Shown here: in pieces, positions 8,721 through 16,586 of the stretch
How the letters are laid out: the number at the start of each line of letters is the position of its first letter
Position numbering within the stretch: the first letter of the stretch is position 1
DNA from: Pseudomonadota bacterium
Lineage (GTDB): Bacteria; Pseudomonadota; Alphaproteobacteria; Acetobacterales; Acetobacteraceae
Direction: 5' to 3'
DNA length: 35,569 nt
NCBI GenBank assembly: GCA_019352115.1
Contig: JABBNW010000016.1
Span: 1 to 35,569 of the forward strand
The notes under the pieces: model-generated
Seen by the model: only the letters and a program-made list of their open reading frames with translations
What the model was told of the DNA's origin: nothing
Databases searched by the model: none
Translations under genes and position numbers: made by a program

Positions 8721-9764
8721 ATGACGGCTGCCGGCCCGGAAGCACGGTCGGGGATGGACGCCGCGCCGGCCGAGCGGCTGGACCGGTTCATGGGCCGCGC
8801 CAATGCCGCCTATTACGCCACCCACGACCCGTTCGCCGATTTCACCACCGCGCCCGAGATCGCGCAGGCGTTCGGGGAAATCCTCGGGCTGTGGGCGGCG
8901 GTGACCTGGGACCTGCTCGGCCGGCCCGACCCGGTGCTGCTGGTGGAGGCGGGGCCGGGGCGCGGCACCCTGCTCGCCGACGCCCTGCGCGCGATCGGCC
9001 AGGTCGCTCCGGGCTTTGCCGGCGCGCTGTCGGTGCATCTGATCGAGACCTCGCCGCGGCTGCGTGCAGCCCAGGCTGCCGCACTGCCGGCGGGCTGGGC
9101 GGCGCGCGCCACCTGGCATGACGACCTGGCGCGCGTGCCGGAGGCGCCGCTGCTGCTGCTTGCCAACGAATTCCTGGACGCGCTGCCGATCCGCCAGTTC
9201 CTCCGCGACGATGCGGGCTGGACCGAGCGCCATGTGGCGGACGGCGCCTTCGTCACCCGCCCGGCGCCGGTGGAAGAAATTCCGCTCGGGGAGATCCCGA
9301 CGGGGGAGATCATCGAGGTCTGCGAGGCCGCACATGCCTTCGTCGGCGCCCTGGCGGCGCGGCTGGCCCGGCATCCCGGGGCGGCGCTCCTTCTCGACTA
9401 CGGGCCGGCCACGCCCGCCACCGGGGACAGCCTGCAGGCGCTGCGGGCGGGGCGGCCGGCCGACCCGCTGGCCGCCCCCGGGGAGGCCGACCTGACCGCG
9501 CATGTGGATTTCCTCGCGCTGGCCAACCGTGCCCGCGCCGCCGGGGCGGCGGTGCACGGGCCGCTGGCGCAGGGGGTGCTGCTCACCCGACTCGGGCTGT
9601 TCCAGCGCACCGACCGGCTGGCGCGCGGCCAGCCGCCGGCGCGCGCCGCCGGGCTGATCGCCGCGGCGCGGCGGCTTGCCGAGCCGCACCGCATGGGCCG
9701 GCTGTTCAAGGCGCTGGCCCTGTGCCACCCCGACTGCCCCACTCCGCCGGGATTCGAGCCATGA
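8721..9764 (+). CDS. MidA/NDUFAF7-type SAM-dependent methyltransferase
   Basis: A 347-residue class I methyltransferase of the DUF185 (COG1565) family. DFTTAPEIAQAFGE (40-53) is the family signature and EAGPGRGTL (76-84) is the SAM-binding loop. LIETSPRLR follows, then LLANEFLDALPIRQF, which carries the conserved NEFxDALP motif. The mitochondrial homologue NDUFAF7 dimethylates an arginine of NDUFS2 during complex I assembly; the bacterial role is inferred to be similar but is not established. The stop overlaps the pgeF start (ATGA), so they are likely translated together. The start at 8721 is 42 bases after lgt. Confidence 0.9.
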   Translation: MTAAGPEARSGMDAAPAERLDRFMGRANAAYYATHDPFADFTTAPEIAQAFGEILGLWAAVTWDLLGRPDPVLLVEAGPGRGTLLADALRAIGQVAPGFAGALSVHLIETSPRLRAAQAAALPAGWAARATWHDDLARVPEAPLLLLANEFLDALPIRQFLRDDAGWTERHVADGAFVTRPAPVEEIPLGEIPTGEIIEVCEAAHAFVGALAARLARHPGAALLLDYGPATPATGDSLQALRAGRPADPLAAPGEADLTAHVDFLALANRARAAGAAVHGPLAQGVLLTRLGLFQRTDRLARGQPPARAAGLIAAARRLAEPHRMGRLFKALALCHPDCPTPPGFEP

Positions 9765-10543
9765 CCGCCGTGCCGTTGCGTTCCGCCCTGCTGCCCGCCG
9801 CGCACGGGTTCTTCACCCGTCAGGGCGGCGTGTCCGTCGGAGCCTATGCGGAGCTGAATTGCAGCCTGTCCGGAGCCGATGCGCCGGCGGCGGTGGCGGA
9901 GAACCGGGCGCGCGCGGCTCGCGCCCTGGGCCTCGCGCCGGCGGCGCTCGTGGGGCTGAGCCAGGTTCACGGCACGGCGGTGGTAGTGGTGGACGCGCCC
10001 CGGGGGGAGCTCCCCTGGCCGGTCGGGGCGGGGCCGCGCGCGGATGCGATGGTGACGGACCGGCCCGGGATCGGGCTCGGGATCGTCACCGCCGATTGCG
10101 CGCCGGTGCTGTTCGCCGATCCCGCCGCCGGCGTGGTGGGCGCGGCGCATGCCGGATGGCGCGGGGCGGCGGCGGGTGTGATCGAGGCGACGCTCGCCGC
10201 GATGACGCGACTCGGCGCGCGGGCCGAGCGCATCGCCGCGGTCGTCGGCCCCTGTATCGGCCAGGGGTCCTACGAGGTCGGGCCCGACCTGCGCGCCGCC
10301 GTGCTGGCGACGGATGCCGCGGGCGCGCGCTTCCTCGCCCCGGGCCGGCGCGACGATCGCTGGCAGTTCGACCTGTCCGGCTATTGCCTGGCCCGGCTGC
10401 ACGCCGCGGGGGTGGGTACCGCCGAGGCGCTGGCGGCGGATACCGCCGCGGATGCGGAGCGGTTCTTCAGCCATCGCCGCCGTACCCTGGGCGACGGGGG
10501 GCCGATCGGGCACCAGATCTCCATCGTGGCGCTGGGTGAGTGA
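9761..10543 (+). CDS. pgeF: Peptidoglycan editing factor PgeF (YfiH, laccase-like domain)
   Basis: A 260-residue YfiH/DUF152 protein. The metal-binding triad is visible: H70 in SQVHG, C113 in TADCAPVL and H130 in AHAGWRG. PgeF in E. coli hydrolyses L-Ser wrongly placed in peptidoglycan precursors; homologues have also been described as polyphenol oxidases or purine nucleoside phosphorylases. HGFFTRQGGVS near the N-terminus is typical. The ATG at 9761 is inside the end of the methyltransferase gene and gives the normal length. The next gene starts within its stop codon (TGATG). Confidence 0.93.
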   Translation: MTAVPLRSALLPAAHGFFTRQGGVSVGAYAELNCSLSGADAPAAVAENRARAARALGLAPAALVGLSQVHGTAVVVVDAPRGELPWPVGAGPRADAMVTDRPGIGLGIVTADCAPVLFADPAAGVVGAAHAGWRGAAAGVIEATLAAMTRLGARAERIAAVVGPCIGQGSYEVGPDLRAAVLATDAAGARFLAPGRRDDRWQFDLSGYCLARLHAAGVGTAEALAADTAADAERFFSHRRRTLGDGGPIGHQISIVALGE

Positions 10544-11412
10544 TGCGGCTCCGGGGTCTGCTGCTGGCGTTGGCCGTCCTGCTGCCCCTGGCGGGGTGCG
10601 GGGAGCTGCCGGAACCGTTCCTCGGCAATCCCGGGACCGCGGCGCTGGCCTTGCGCCAGCCGCCGGAGCCGCGGCTCGCCGTGCCGCCGCCGGCGACCGC
10701 CCTGCTGTCGGACGGGGCGGCACGCCGGTTCGCAACCGTCCTGGCGCACAGCCTGCGCGCGCACGAGGTGCCGGCCTACGCATTGCGTCCGGCCCCGACC
10801 GACTGGCGGCTCGCGGTGGCGGCGGCCGACGAAGGGGCGGAGATCGTGCCGCGCTACACCGTGCTGAACCCGCAAGGCCTGCCGCAGGGCAAGGTGGTGG
10901 GCACGCCGGTGTCCGCGGCCGCCTGGTCCGCCGCCGATCCGGCCACCCTGGCAGCGGCGGCGGATCAGGCCGCGCCGCGGCTGGCGAAGCTGCTGACCGG
11001 GGTGGAGGTGGCGCTGATGCGGGCGGACCCGAACAGCCTTTATAACCGGGCCGCCCGGGTGGTGGTGACCGGGGTGACGGGGGCGCCAGGGAACGGCGAT
11101 ACCTTGCTGGACGGGTCGATGCAGTTGGCGCTGAAGGCGGTGGGCGAGGTGGTGCAGCCCATCCGCAAGGGCGCGGATTTCGTTGTCCGCGGGCGAGTGC
11201 GGATGGTGCCGGTGGCGGGCGACCAGCAGCGGGTGGAGGTGCAATGGATCGTCGATACCGCTGCGGGGGCCGAGGGCGGACGGGTGGTGCAGCTGCATCT
11301 GGTGCCGGCAGGGTCGCTGGATCACGACTGGGGGACGGTTGCGGGGCCCATCGCGGAGCAGGCGGCGGGCGGGGTGCGGGAGGTGATCCTGCGGCAGTCG
11401 CGGCGGAAGTAG
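10543..11412 (+). CDS. Predicted lipoprotein, function unknown
   Basis: A 289-residue protein with a lipoprotein signal: MRLRG, a hydrophobic run, then the lipobox LAGC with the acylated Cys at 19. A preceding GTG at 10540 is also possible, but the ATG at 10543 is preferred. The remainder is alanine/valine-rich with no catalytic motif I recognise. About residues 35-140 are helical and proline-punctuated, and the C-terminal half has beta-like stretches such as GADFVVRGRVRMVPV and RVEVQWIVDT. It starts within the pgeF stop codon and is the last gene of the hldD-lgt-midA-pgeF run. A product matured by Lgt being encoded in the same operon is notable. Probably outer-membrane or inner-membrane anchored. 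Confidence 0.8.
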   Translation: MRLRGLLLALAVLLPLAGCGELPEPFLGNPGTAALALRQPPEPRLAVPPPATALLSDGAARRFATVLAHSLRAHEVPAYALRPAPTDWRLAVAAADEGAEIVPRYTVLNPQGLPQGKVVGTPVSAAAWSAADPATLAAAADQAAPRLAKLLTGVEVALMRADPNSLYNRAARVVVTGVTGAPGNGDTLLDGSMQLALKAVGEVVQPIRKGADFVVRGRVRMVPVAGDQQRVEVQWIVDTAAGAEGGRVVQLHLVPAGSLDHDWGTVAGPIAEQAAGGVREVILRQSRRK

Positions 11413-11478
11413 GGCGGCTTCGGAGCCAGGCGCGCGCTTCGGCGGGTCGCGGTGCTGCGTCGGCGCGAGATTGCGCCT

Positions 11479-11660
11479 CTACCGTGGCAGGCCCGGAGCG
11501 CCGGCCGCCGCCGCCGGCCGGGTCAGGGCGCCGCGAAGGTGGCGAAGATCGTGATTGAGGGTGGCGCGCGACACGTCGAGGCGATGCGCGACGGTGGCAA
11601 CGCCGATATCGGGGTTGGTCAGCATCGCCTTCGCCGCCTCGATATCCTCTGGCGTGCGTT
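11479..11660 (-). pseudogene. Remnant of serine recombinase/resolvase C-terminal HTH
   Basis: On the minus strand the reading from 11660 to the TAG at 11479 gives RTPEDIEAAKAMLTNPDIGV and then ATVAHRLDVSRATLNHDLR. This is the helix-turn-helix of Tn3-resolvase/invertase C-termini, where LTPEDxxxAxxMLxxPxxxxxxIAxxLGVSxxTLYR is usual. No catalytic serine domain or start lies upstream in this frame. The reading just upstream (11661-11700) continues only in another frame, so there is at least one frameshift and the N-terminal two-thirds are missing or unrecognisable. The usual LYRH is altered to LNHDLR. It is a decayed fragment of a mobile-element recombinase. Confidence 0.6.
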
Positions 11661-11938
11661 GGGGCGCAATGCGGCCAGTGCCGCCTTGATGACGCGATCG
11701 GGGGCTCGGCCGACGCGCGGTTCACGCCAGGACAACCGATGCGGGGCTTCTTCGGACGGCCGGGGCGATCGGGCTTCTGACGCTTCTATGGCGGCGTGCT
11801 GCAATGATCCGCGGTCTTGATCTACCACCCCAAGGGAGAACCTGAGAGGGAGGGCGGCACGAGGCCATGACCGAACGATGCCTCCGTTTGGGTCAGACGC
11901 CGACATCTGATCGGTGATTTCTATATCAGAAACAAAAG

Positions 11939-11954
11939 TTCGTAAGGTTACGAA
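11939..11954. promoter_or_regulatory. Perfect 7-2-7 palindrome TTCGTAAGGTTACGAA
   Basis: TTCGTAA and TTACGAA are exact reverse complements flanking GG. The site lies inside the AT-rich patch. A second, weaker symmetric pair, TCTGAT...ATCAGA, lies just upstream (about 11907-11930). The size suits a dimeric DNA-binding protein. No adjacent intact regulator gene exists, so the protein is unknown. It may be an operator or a site left from a lost element. Confidence 0.4.
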
Positions 11955-12278
11955 TAAATATCAGATAGACAGGGCACGTCGCCCTCGGAGGCGAGAAGGG
12001 CGCAAACTGCGCCATGGATTGTTCAAAGGCTTGCGCCACCGCGATCCAGCACGCTGCCGGTTTTCCATCCTGAACGGAAATTCACATTTAGACATGCTCG
12101 TCCAGTCCATGTCTCCTGCTTCCTCCCTCTTCTTCGTGTTCGAAATCCAAGTGTGCCCCCGACCCAGGAACCTGCGCGCCGACGCACGTGCCTGCCAGCA
12201 CGGCCGAACCACAGTCACCCCTTGCCCCTGCACACCAACGCTGCCCTAATCCCCCCACCCCAACCGGAGGAAACCCCA

Positions 12279-12668
12279 ATGACAACCTACACCTGGGAAC
12301 ACATTCACCTGCGCAGCCCCGACCCCGAGGCCACCGCCGCCTGGTACCAACGCATCCTCAATGCCGAAGTGATCCGCACCCCCCAGACCGGCGGCGCCAC
12401 CCGTATCGACCTCACGCTCGGCGGCGGGCAGAAAGTCTTCATCGCCACCGCCAACCCAGCGCTCACCACCGCCGCCCCGCCGCAGACCCCCTATTTCGGC
12501 CTCGAACACATCGGCCTCACCGTCACCGACCTCGATGCCGCCGCTGCCGAACTGAAAGCCAAGGGCGTCACGTTCGTCACCGAGCCGATGACCGCCCGCC
12601 CCGGCGTCCGCATCGCCTTCATCCGCGGCCCCGAGAACGTCCTGATCGAGCTCATCCAACGCGGCTGA
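12279..12668 (+). CDS. VOC family (glyoxalase/bleomycin-resistance fold) protein
   Basis: A 129-residue vicinal-oxygen-chelate protein made of two beta-alpha-beta-beta-beta modules. WEHIHLRSPDPEATAAWYQ (residues 6-24) opens the first and LEHIGLTVTDLDAAAAEL opens the second. The His of the N-terminal strand and the Glu in VLIELIQR at the end are the expected metal ligands. The ribosome site CCGGAGG (12264-12270) is ideally placed for the ATG at 12279. The family includes glyoxalase I, dioxygenases and antibiotic-binding proteins, and the substrate cannot be assigned. It stands alone, with a ROK kinase convergent downstream. Confidence 0.88.
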   Translation: MTTYTWEHIHLRSPDPEATAAWYQRILNAEVIRTPQTGGATRIDLTLGGGQKVFIATANPALTTAAPPQTPYFGLEHIGLTVTDLDAAAAELKAKGVTFVTEPMTARPGVRIAFIRGPENVLIELIQRG

Positions 12669-12728
12669 CCCGCGTCCCACCCCAGGTCGCGCGCCGCCCC
12701 CCCGGCGCTTGACCCGCCGCGCCGACGC

Positions 12729-13628
12729 CTACTCGGCCGGCCACAGCCACGCCGCCCCGCGCACCCCCGAAGAATCCCCATGCTTGTTGCGCACGATCGG
12801 CGTGCGCACGACATCGCTGAATACCCGCCGCCCGATCAGCGCGGGCAATTCCGCATAAAGATGGTCCATGTTGGACAACCCCCCGCCCAGCACGATCACG
12901 TCCGGGTCGAGGATGTTCACGATCACCGCCAGCCCGCGCGCAACCCGTTCCACATGCCGCGCCAACGCATCGCGCGCCCGCGCGTCCCCCGCCGCGGCGC
13001 GCGCCGGCAGCCGGCTTGCGTCGTGCGCATCCGGCTCGTCGGCGTCGGCCGCCAAGGCCGGGCCGCAGACGAAACGTTCCAGGCAGCCCCATTGCCCGCA
13101 CCAGCAATGCGGCCCGGGAATTTCCTGCACCGACGGCCAGGGCAGGGGGTTGTGCCCCCATTCGGCGGCGATTCGGTGCGGCCCGCGGTGCAGCTTGCCG
13201 TCCAGCACCACCCCGCCGCCGACCCCGGTGCCCAGGATCACGCCGAACACCAGGCCGAACCCGGCGCCGGCGCCGTCCGAGGCCTCCGACAGCGCGAAGC
13301 AATTGGCATCGTTCTCCACCCGCACCGTGCGCCCCAGCTTCGCGCCGATGTCGCGATCGAACGCATGTCCGTTCAGCGCGATGGAGCTGGCGTTCTTCAC
13401 CAGCCCCGTCGCCGGGCTGATCGCGCCGGGGATGCCGATGCCCACGCTGGCGGTGACGCCGAGCCCGCGTTCCGCCTCGCCCACCAGTGCGGTGATCGCG
13501 TCCAAGGTGGCGTCGTAGCCGGACGGGGTGGGAATGCGGTGGCGCAGCGTCTCGGTCCCGTCCGGGGCGAGAGCCGCGATTTCGATCTTGGTGCCGCCGA
13601 GGTCGATGCCGATGCGATGCTGGGTCAT
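12729..13628 (-). CDS. ROK family sugar kinase (fructokinase/NagK-like)
   Basis: A 299-residue ROK kinase. Seen: the phosphate motif DLGGTK (9-14), GIGIPGAI (63-70), the catalytic Asp in ENDANC (D107), LGTGVGGG, the EWGH motif (156-159) that contacts sugar hydroxyls, and the zinc motif CWCGQWGC (C175, C177, C182 with H159). There is no N-terminal DNA-binding domain, so it is an enzyme and not a repressor. Likely substrates are fructose, glucose or N-acetylglucosamine. It converges on the VOC gene with a 60-base gap. Its 5' end is divergent from tusA, and the interval between them is mostly a tandem repeat. Confidence 0.9.
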   Translation of the reverse strand: MTQHRIGIDLGGTKIEIAALAPDGTETLRHRIPTPSGYDATLDAITALVGEAERGLGVTASVGIGIPGAISPATGLVKNASSIALNGHAFDRDIGAKLGRTVRVENDANCFALSEASDGAGAGFGLVFGVILGTGVGGGVVLDGKLHRGPHRIAAEWGHNPLPWPSVQEIPGPHCWCGQWGCLERFVCGPALAADADEPDAHDASRLPARAAAGDARARDALARHVERVARGLAVIVNILDPDVIVLGGGLSNMDHLYAELPALIGRRVFSDVVRTPIVRNKHGDSSGVRGAAWLWPAE

Positions 13629-13639
13629 GTGCGCAGCAT

Positions 13640-13751
13640 GCGTCGGCGCGGGCGCCGCCTCAAGTGCGTCGGCGCGGGCGCCGCCTCAAGTGCGTTGGCG
13701 CGGGCGCCGCCTCAAGTGCGTTGGCGCGGGCGCCGCCTCCAGTGCGTTGGC
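13640..13751. repeat. Tandem repeat, 26-base unit, four copies plus a partial
   Basis: Four consecutive 26-base units occupy 13640-13665, 13666-13691, 13692-13717 and 13718-13743, with an eight-base partial at 13744-13751. Units 1 and 2 have GCGTCGG where 3 and 4 have GCGTTGG, and unit 4 has CTCCAGT for CTCAAGT; otherwise they are identical. Each unit contains GGCGCGGGCGCCGCC. The array fills most of the space between the divergent ROK kinase and tusA starts, beginning 12 bases from the kinase start. Confidence 0.95.
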
Positions 13752-13788
13752 TTGCGGAAGCGTGGGCGGCGGGGCCAGGATGGGCGCC

Positions 13789-14046
13789 ATGAGCGAGACC
13801 ATGCTGGACGTGAAGGGGTTAGCCTGCCCGCTGCCCGTGCTGCGCGCCAACCGCAGCCTGCGCGGGATGGCGCCGGGGGCGCGGCTGCGGGTGCTCGCCA
13901 CCGACCGCGCTGCGGTGGCCGATTTCCACGCTTATTGCCAAGAGACCGGCCACGCCCTGCTCGCCTGGTCGGAGGAGGCCGGCGTGTTCAGCTTCGTGAT
14001 CCGCCGCCGCGCCGAGGACCCGCCCGTGAAGGAAGATGGGCCGTGA
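13789..14046 (+). CDS. tusA: TusA family sulfurtransferase
   Basis: An 85-residue TusA/SirA-like protein. The signature CPLPVL with its active cysteine is in KGLACPLPVLRANRSLRG, near residues 9-26, followed by the usual beta-alpha-beta core. TusA carries persulfide sulfur in tRNA thiolation and other sulfur-transfer pathways. The ATG at 13789 has CCAGGA about eight bases upstream; an in-frame ATG at 13780 would add three residues. The stop overlaps the GTG of the next gene (GTGA), so the two are coupled. The 26-base repeat array lies just upstream, within the likely promoter. Confidence 0.87.
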   Translation: MSETMLDVKGLACPLPVLRANRSLRGMAPGARLRVLATDRAAVADFHAYCQETGHALLAWSEEAGVFSFVIRRRAEDPPVKEDGP

Positions 14047-14966
14047 GTACTGCCCTGTTCACCCACCCCGCCTGCCTCGGGCATGCGCCCGGCCCCTGGC
14101 ATCCAGAACGGCCGGAGCGGCTGCGCGCGGTCCTCGCCGCGCTGGAGGGCGAAGCCTTCGCCCCCCTGCTACGCGAGGCGGCGCCGGAGGCGACCCGCGA
14201 CCAGCTCGCGCTCGCCCACCCCCCCGGCTACATCGACGCGATCCTGGGCGTCCACCCGCCGGCGGGGGAAACCGTCGCGCTGGATGCCGACACGCTCATG
14301 AGCGAGGGCAGCGCCGCGGCGGCATTGCGTGCGGCCGGGGGCGCGATCGCCGCGGTCGATGCGGTGCTGGACGGCTGGGTGCGCACCGCCTTCGCCGCCG
14401 TCCGCCCGCCCGGGCATCACGCCGAGCCCGGCCGGCCGATGGGCTTCTGCCTGTTCAACAACGTCGCCATCGCCGCCTTGTGGGCACGTGCGCGCTGGGG
14501 CCTGAAACGGGTCGCGGTGGTGGATTTCGATGTCCACCACGGCAACGGCACGGAGGCGATCTTCGGGCCCGATGCCGATCTGTTCTATGCGTCCTCGCAC
14601 CAGAGCCCCTGCTATCCCGGCACCGGATCGGCGCGGGAGCATGGCGTCGCCGGCAATGTCGTGAACGCTCCGCTGGCGCCGGGTTCGGACGGTGCGGCGT
14701 TCCGTGCGGCCTGGTCGGACACGATCCTGCCGGCACTTGCCGCGTTCGCCCCGGAATTGCTGATCGTCTCGGCCGGGTTTGACGCGCACAAGGCCGATCC
14801 GCTGGCGGAATTGCGGCTGGAAACGGCGGATTTCGCCTGGATCACGCAGGAACTGCTGACAGTCGGGGGTGGGCGGCTGGTGTCGGTGCTGGAGGGTGGG
14901 TACGACCTCGATGCGCTCGCCGCCTCGGCCGCGGCGCATGTGCGCGTGCTGATGGGGGCGGGGTGA
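14043..14966 (+). CDS. Histone deacetylase family (class II-like) amidohydrolase
   Basis: A 307-residue arginase/deacetylase-fold enzyme. RPPGHHAEP carries the active histidines (H125, H126). DFDVHHGNGT gives zinc ligands D163 and H165, and SAGFDAHKADP gives D247. LEGGYDL near the end holds the conserved glycine-tyrosine. All catalytic residues are present. Bacterial relatives act on acetylpolyamines, acetoin-linked proteins or other N-acyl substrates, and the natural substrate here is unknown. A GTG at 14043 is chosen because it overlaps the tusA stop and gives the normal N-terminus. The next gene starts in its stop codon (TGATG). The gene is tightly embedded in a three-gene operon. Confidence 0.9.
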   Translation: MSTALFTHPACLGHAPGPWHPERPERLRAVLAALEGEAFAPLLREAAPEATRDQLALAHPPGYIDAILGVHPPAGETVALDADTLMSEGSAAAALRAAGGAIAAVDAVLDGWVRTAFAAVRPPGHHAEPGRPMGFCLFNNVAIAALWARARWGLKRVAVVDFDVHHGNGTEAIFGPDADLFYASSHQSPCYPGTGSAREHGVAGNVVNAPLAPGSDGAAFRAAWSDTILPALAAFAPELLIVSAGFDAHKADPLAELRLETADFAWITQELLTVGGGRLVSVLEGGYDLDALAASAAAHVRVLMGAG

Positions 14967-16444
14967 TGGCGGCCGTGTCGATCCGCGAACGGGTCAAGCG
15001 CTCGCCGGCGCCGGCGATGATCGACAGCTATTACGGCCCGGCACTGGAGCGCGCGCTCCGCACCCAGTTCGACCCCGAAATATGGGTGCATCTCGCGCAT
15101 TGCGCGATGCTGGATCGCCAGCGCATCATCTCCGGCGCCGACGCGGCGGCCATCCGCGCCGCGCTGCTGGCGCTGCACGCGGCGGGGCCTTCGGTGCTGG
15201 ACGTGGATGGCACTGCGGAGGACCTGTACAGCTACATCGAACGCCACCTGATCCGCACCCTGGGGCCGGAGGCCGGCGGGCGGCTGCACACCGGGCGCAG
15301 CCGCAACGATCTGCACGTGACCACCTGGCGCATGAGCCTGCGCGCGCTGCTGGGCGAGGTGCTGGCCGCGTTGGGTGCGCTGCGCCGTGTCGTGCTTGAC
15401 CAGGCGCGGCGCCACGCCGGGACCGTGATGCCCGGCTACACGCATTGGCAGCACGCGCAGCCGGTCACGTTCGGCTACTACCTGCTGGCCTTCGCCGATG
15501 CGCTGGGCCGCGATTTCGCCCGCCTGCGCGCGGCGTACGGGCGCACCGACTGCTGCCCGCTCGGCGCCGGCGCGCTCGCCACCACGGCGTTCGCGTTGGA
15601 CCGCGATTTCACCGCTGCGGCGCTCGGCTTCGCCGCGGTGATGGAGGTCGCCTACGACGCCGTATCGTCGCGTGACGACGCGGCCGAGGCGGTGGCGGCC
15701 TGCGCGCTGCTCACCACCACCCTGTCACGGCTCGCGGTCGACCTGCAGGCGTGGAGCACATACGAATATCGCATGGTGGAGCTAGCGGATCAGCATTGCG
15801 CCGTCTCCTCCATCATGCCGCAGAAGAAGAACCCGGCGGCGCTGGAACACATCAAGGCGACCGCGGCGATGGTCGCCGGCGCGCTGACTGCGGTGCTGGC
15901 GGCAAGCAAGAACACCGCGTTCGCGGACGTTTCGGACGGGGTGAGCGCCGTCAACGAACCGGCGCTGGATGCCGCGCTGCGCACGCGGCGCATCCTGGTG
16001 CTGACGGCGGACGTGCTGGGTGCGCTCAGTGTGTTCCCGGACCGGATGGCCGATCTCGCCGCCACCGGCTACGGCACCGCGACGGAACTGGCCGACGTGA
16101 TCGTGCGCGAGACCGGGCTTTCCTTCCGTATGGCGCATAATATCGTCGCGGGCGTGGTGGCCGAGGCGATCGCCGCCGGCCGCGCGGCGAACGAGATTGC
16201 GCCGGCGGAACTGGAAGCGGCGGGCGAGCGCCTGTTCGGCCGGCCGCTCGGCCTGTCGGCCGAGGTGGTACGCGCCGCGCTCGACCCGGCGGAGAACGTG
16301 CGCCGCCGCACCGTGACGGGCGGCCCGGCGGCTTCGAAAATGACCGCAATGCTGGCGACGCGCGATGCTGCGCTGGAAGCGGAGATGGCGGCGGTGGACC
16401 GAAACGCCGCGCATCTGGCCGCACGCCGGGCGGCGATGTTCTGA
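14966..16444 (+). CDS. Argininosuccinate lyase-like fumarase/aspartase superfamily lyase
   Basis: A 492-residue lyase of the ArgH branch. Conserved blocks are TGRSRND (109-115), GYTHWQHAQPVT (157-168, with the active His) and SSIMPQKKNP (281-290, catalytic serine loop). It lacks the WGGRF start of housekeeping ArgH, opening instead with SIRERVKRSPAPAMIDSYYG, and is about 30 residues longer. It is therefore more likely a paralogue that cleaves another fumarate-releasing substrate (the superfamily includes EDDS lyase) than the arginine enzyme. It overlaps the HDAC-like gene at TGATG. The palindrome at 16441 contains its stop codon, and an AbgB-like amidohydrolase follows. Confidence 0.8.
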   Translation: MAAVSIRERVKRSPAPAMIDSYYGPALERALRTQFDPEIWVHLAHCAMLDRQRIISGADAAAIRAALLALHAAGPSVLDVDGTAEDLYSYIERHLIRTLGPEAGGRLHTGRSRNDLHVTTWRMSLRALLGEVLAALGALRRVVLDQARRHAGTVMPGYTHWQHAQPVTFGYYLLAFADALGRDFARLRAAYGRTDCCPLGAGALATTAFALDRDFTAAALGFAAVMEVAYDAVSSRDDAAEAVAACALLTTTLSRLAVDLQAWSTYEYRMVELADQHCAVSSIMPQKKNPAALEHIKATAAMVAGALTAVLAASKNTAFADVSDGVSAVNEPALDAALRTRRILVLTADVLGALSVFPDRMADLAATGYGTATELADVIVRETGLSFRMAHNIVAGVVAEAIAAGRAANEIAPAELEAAGERLFGRPLGLSAEVVRAALDPAENVRRRTVTGGPAASKMTAMLATRDAALEAEMAAVDRNAAHLAARRAAMF

Positions 16445-16561
16445 CCTTCTCCCTCCCCCCTTGCGGGCGAGGGCCGGGGAGGGGGCGGCCCTCCCCGGGA
16501 AACTCGGTGCGGTCCGCCCCCCACCCCGACCCTCCCCCGCAAGGGGGAGGGAGAAGGTCAG
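16441..16561. repeat. Large intergenic palindrome, family copy 2
   Basis: The left arm (16441-16485) and right arm (16517-16561) are imperfect reverse complements over about 45 bases. The outer CTGACCTTCTCCCTCCCCC matches well and there are a few mismatches towards the loop. The core CACCCCGACCCTC and CCCCCGCAAG are shared with the element at 6163-6284. The left arm includes the stop codon of the lyase gene, and the right arm ends just before the ribosome site of the next gene, so both transcripts would carry the hairpin. Confidence 0.85.
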
Positions 16562-16586
16562 CAGCAACTGGAAAGAGAACTCTTTG

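Larger units (their letters stand above)
11413..12278. other. Gene-poor interval with recombinase remnant and AT-rich patch
   Basis: These 866 bases contain no intact gene I can support. The left part (11479-11660, minus strand) is the tail of a serine recombinase, listed separately. A patch at about 11905-11975 is much richer in A/T than its neighbours and holds the 7-2-7 palindrome at 11939. The right part (12000-12260) has no recognisable motif before the ribosome site of the next gene. The mix of low GC and recombinase debris suggests the scar of a lost mobile element. Confidence 0.5.

Noticed and set aside
9398-11725. 775-codon open frame on the minus strand
   Set aside because: Antisense to midA, pgeF and the lipoprotein; proline/arginine-rich composition.
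13640-13751. Tandem array as a CRISPR
   Set aside because: Units abut with no unique spacers and there are no cas genes. The same holds for the arrays at 21390, 23191 and 28670.
14966-16444. Housekeeping ArgH
   Set aside because: Not excluded, but the WGGRF N-terminus is missing and no arginine genes adjoin it, so I left the symbol empty.
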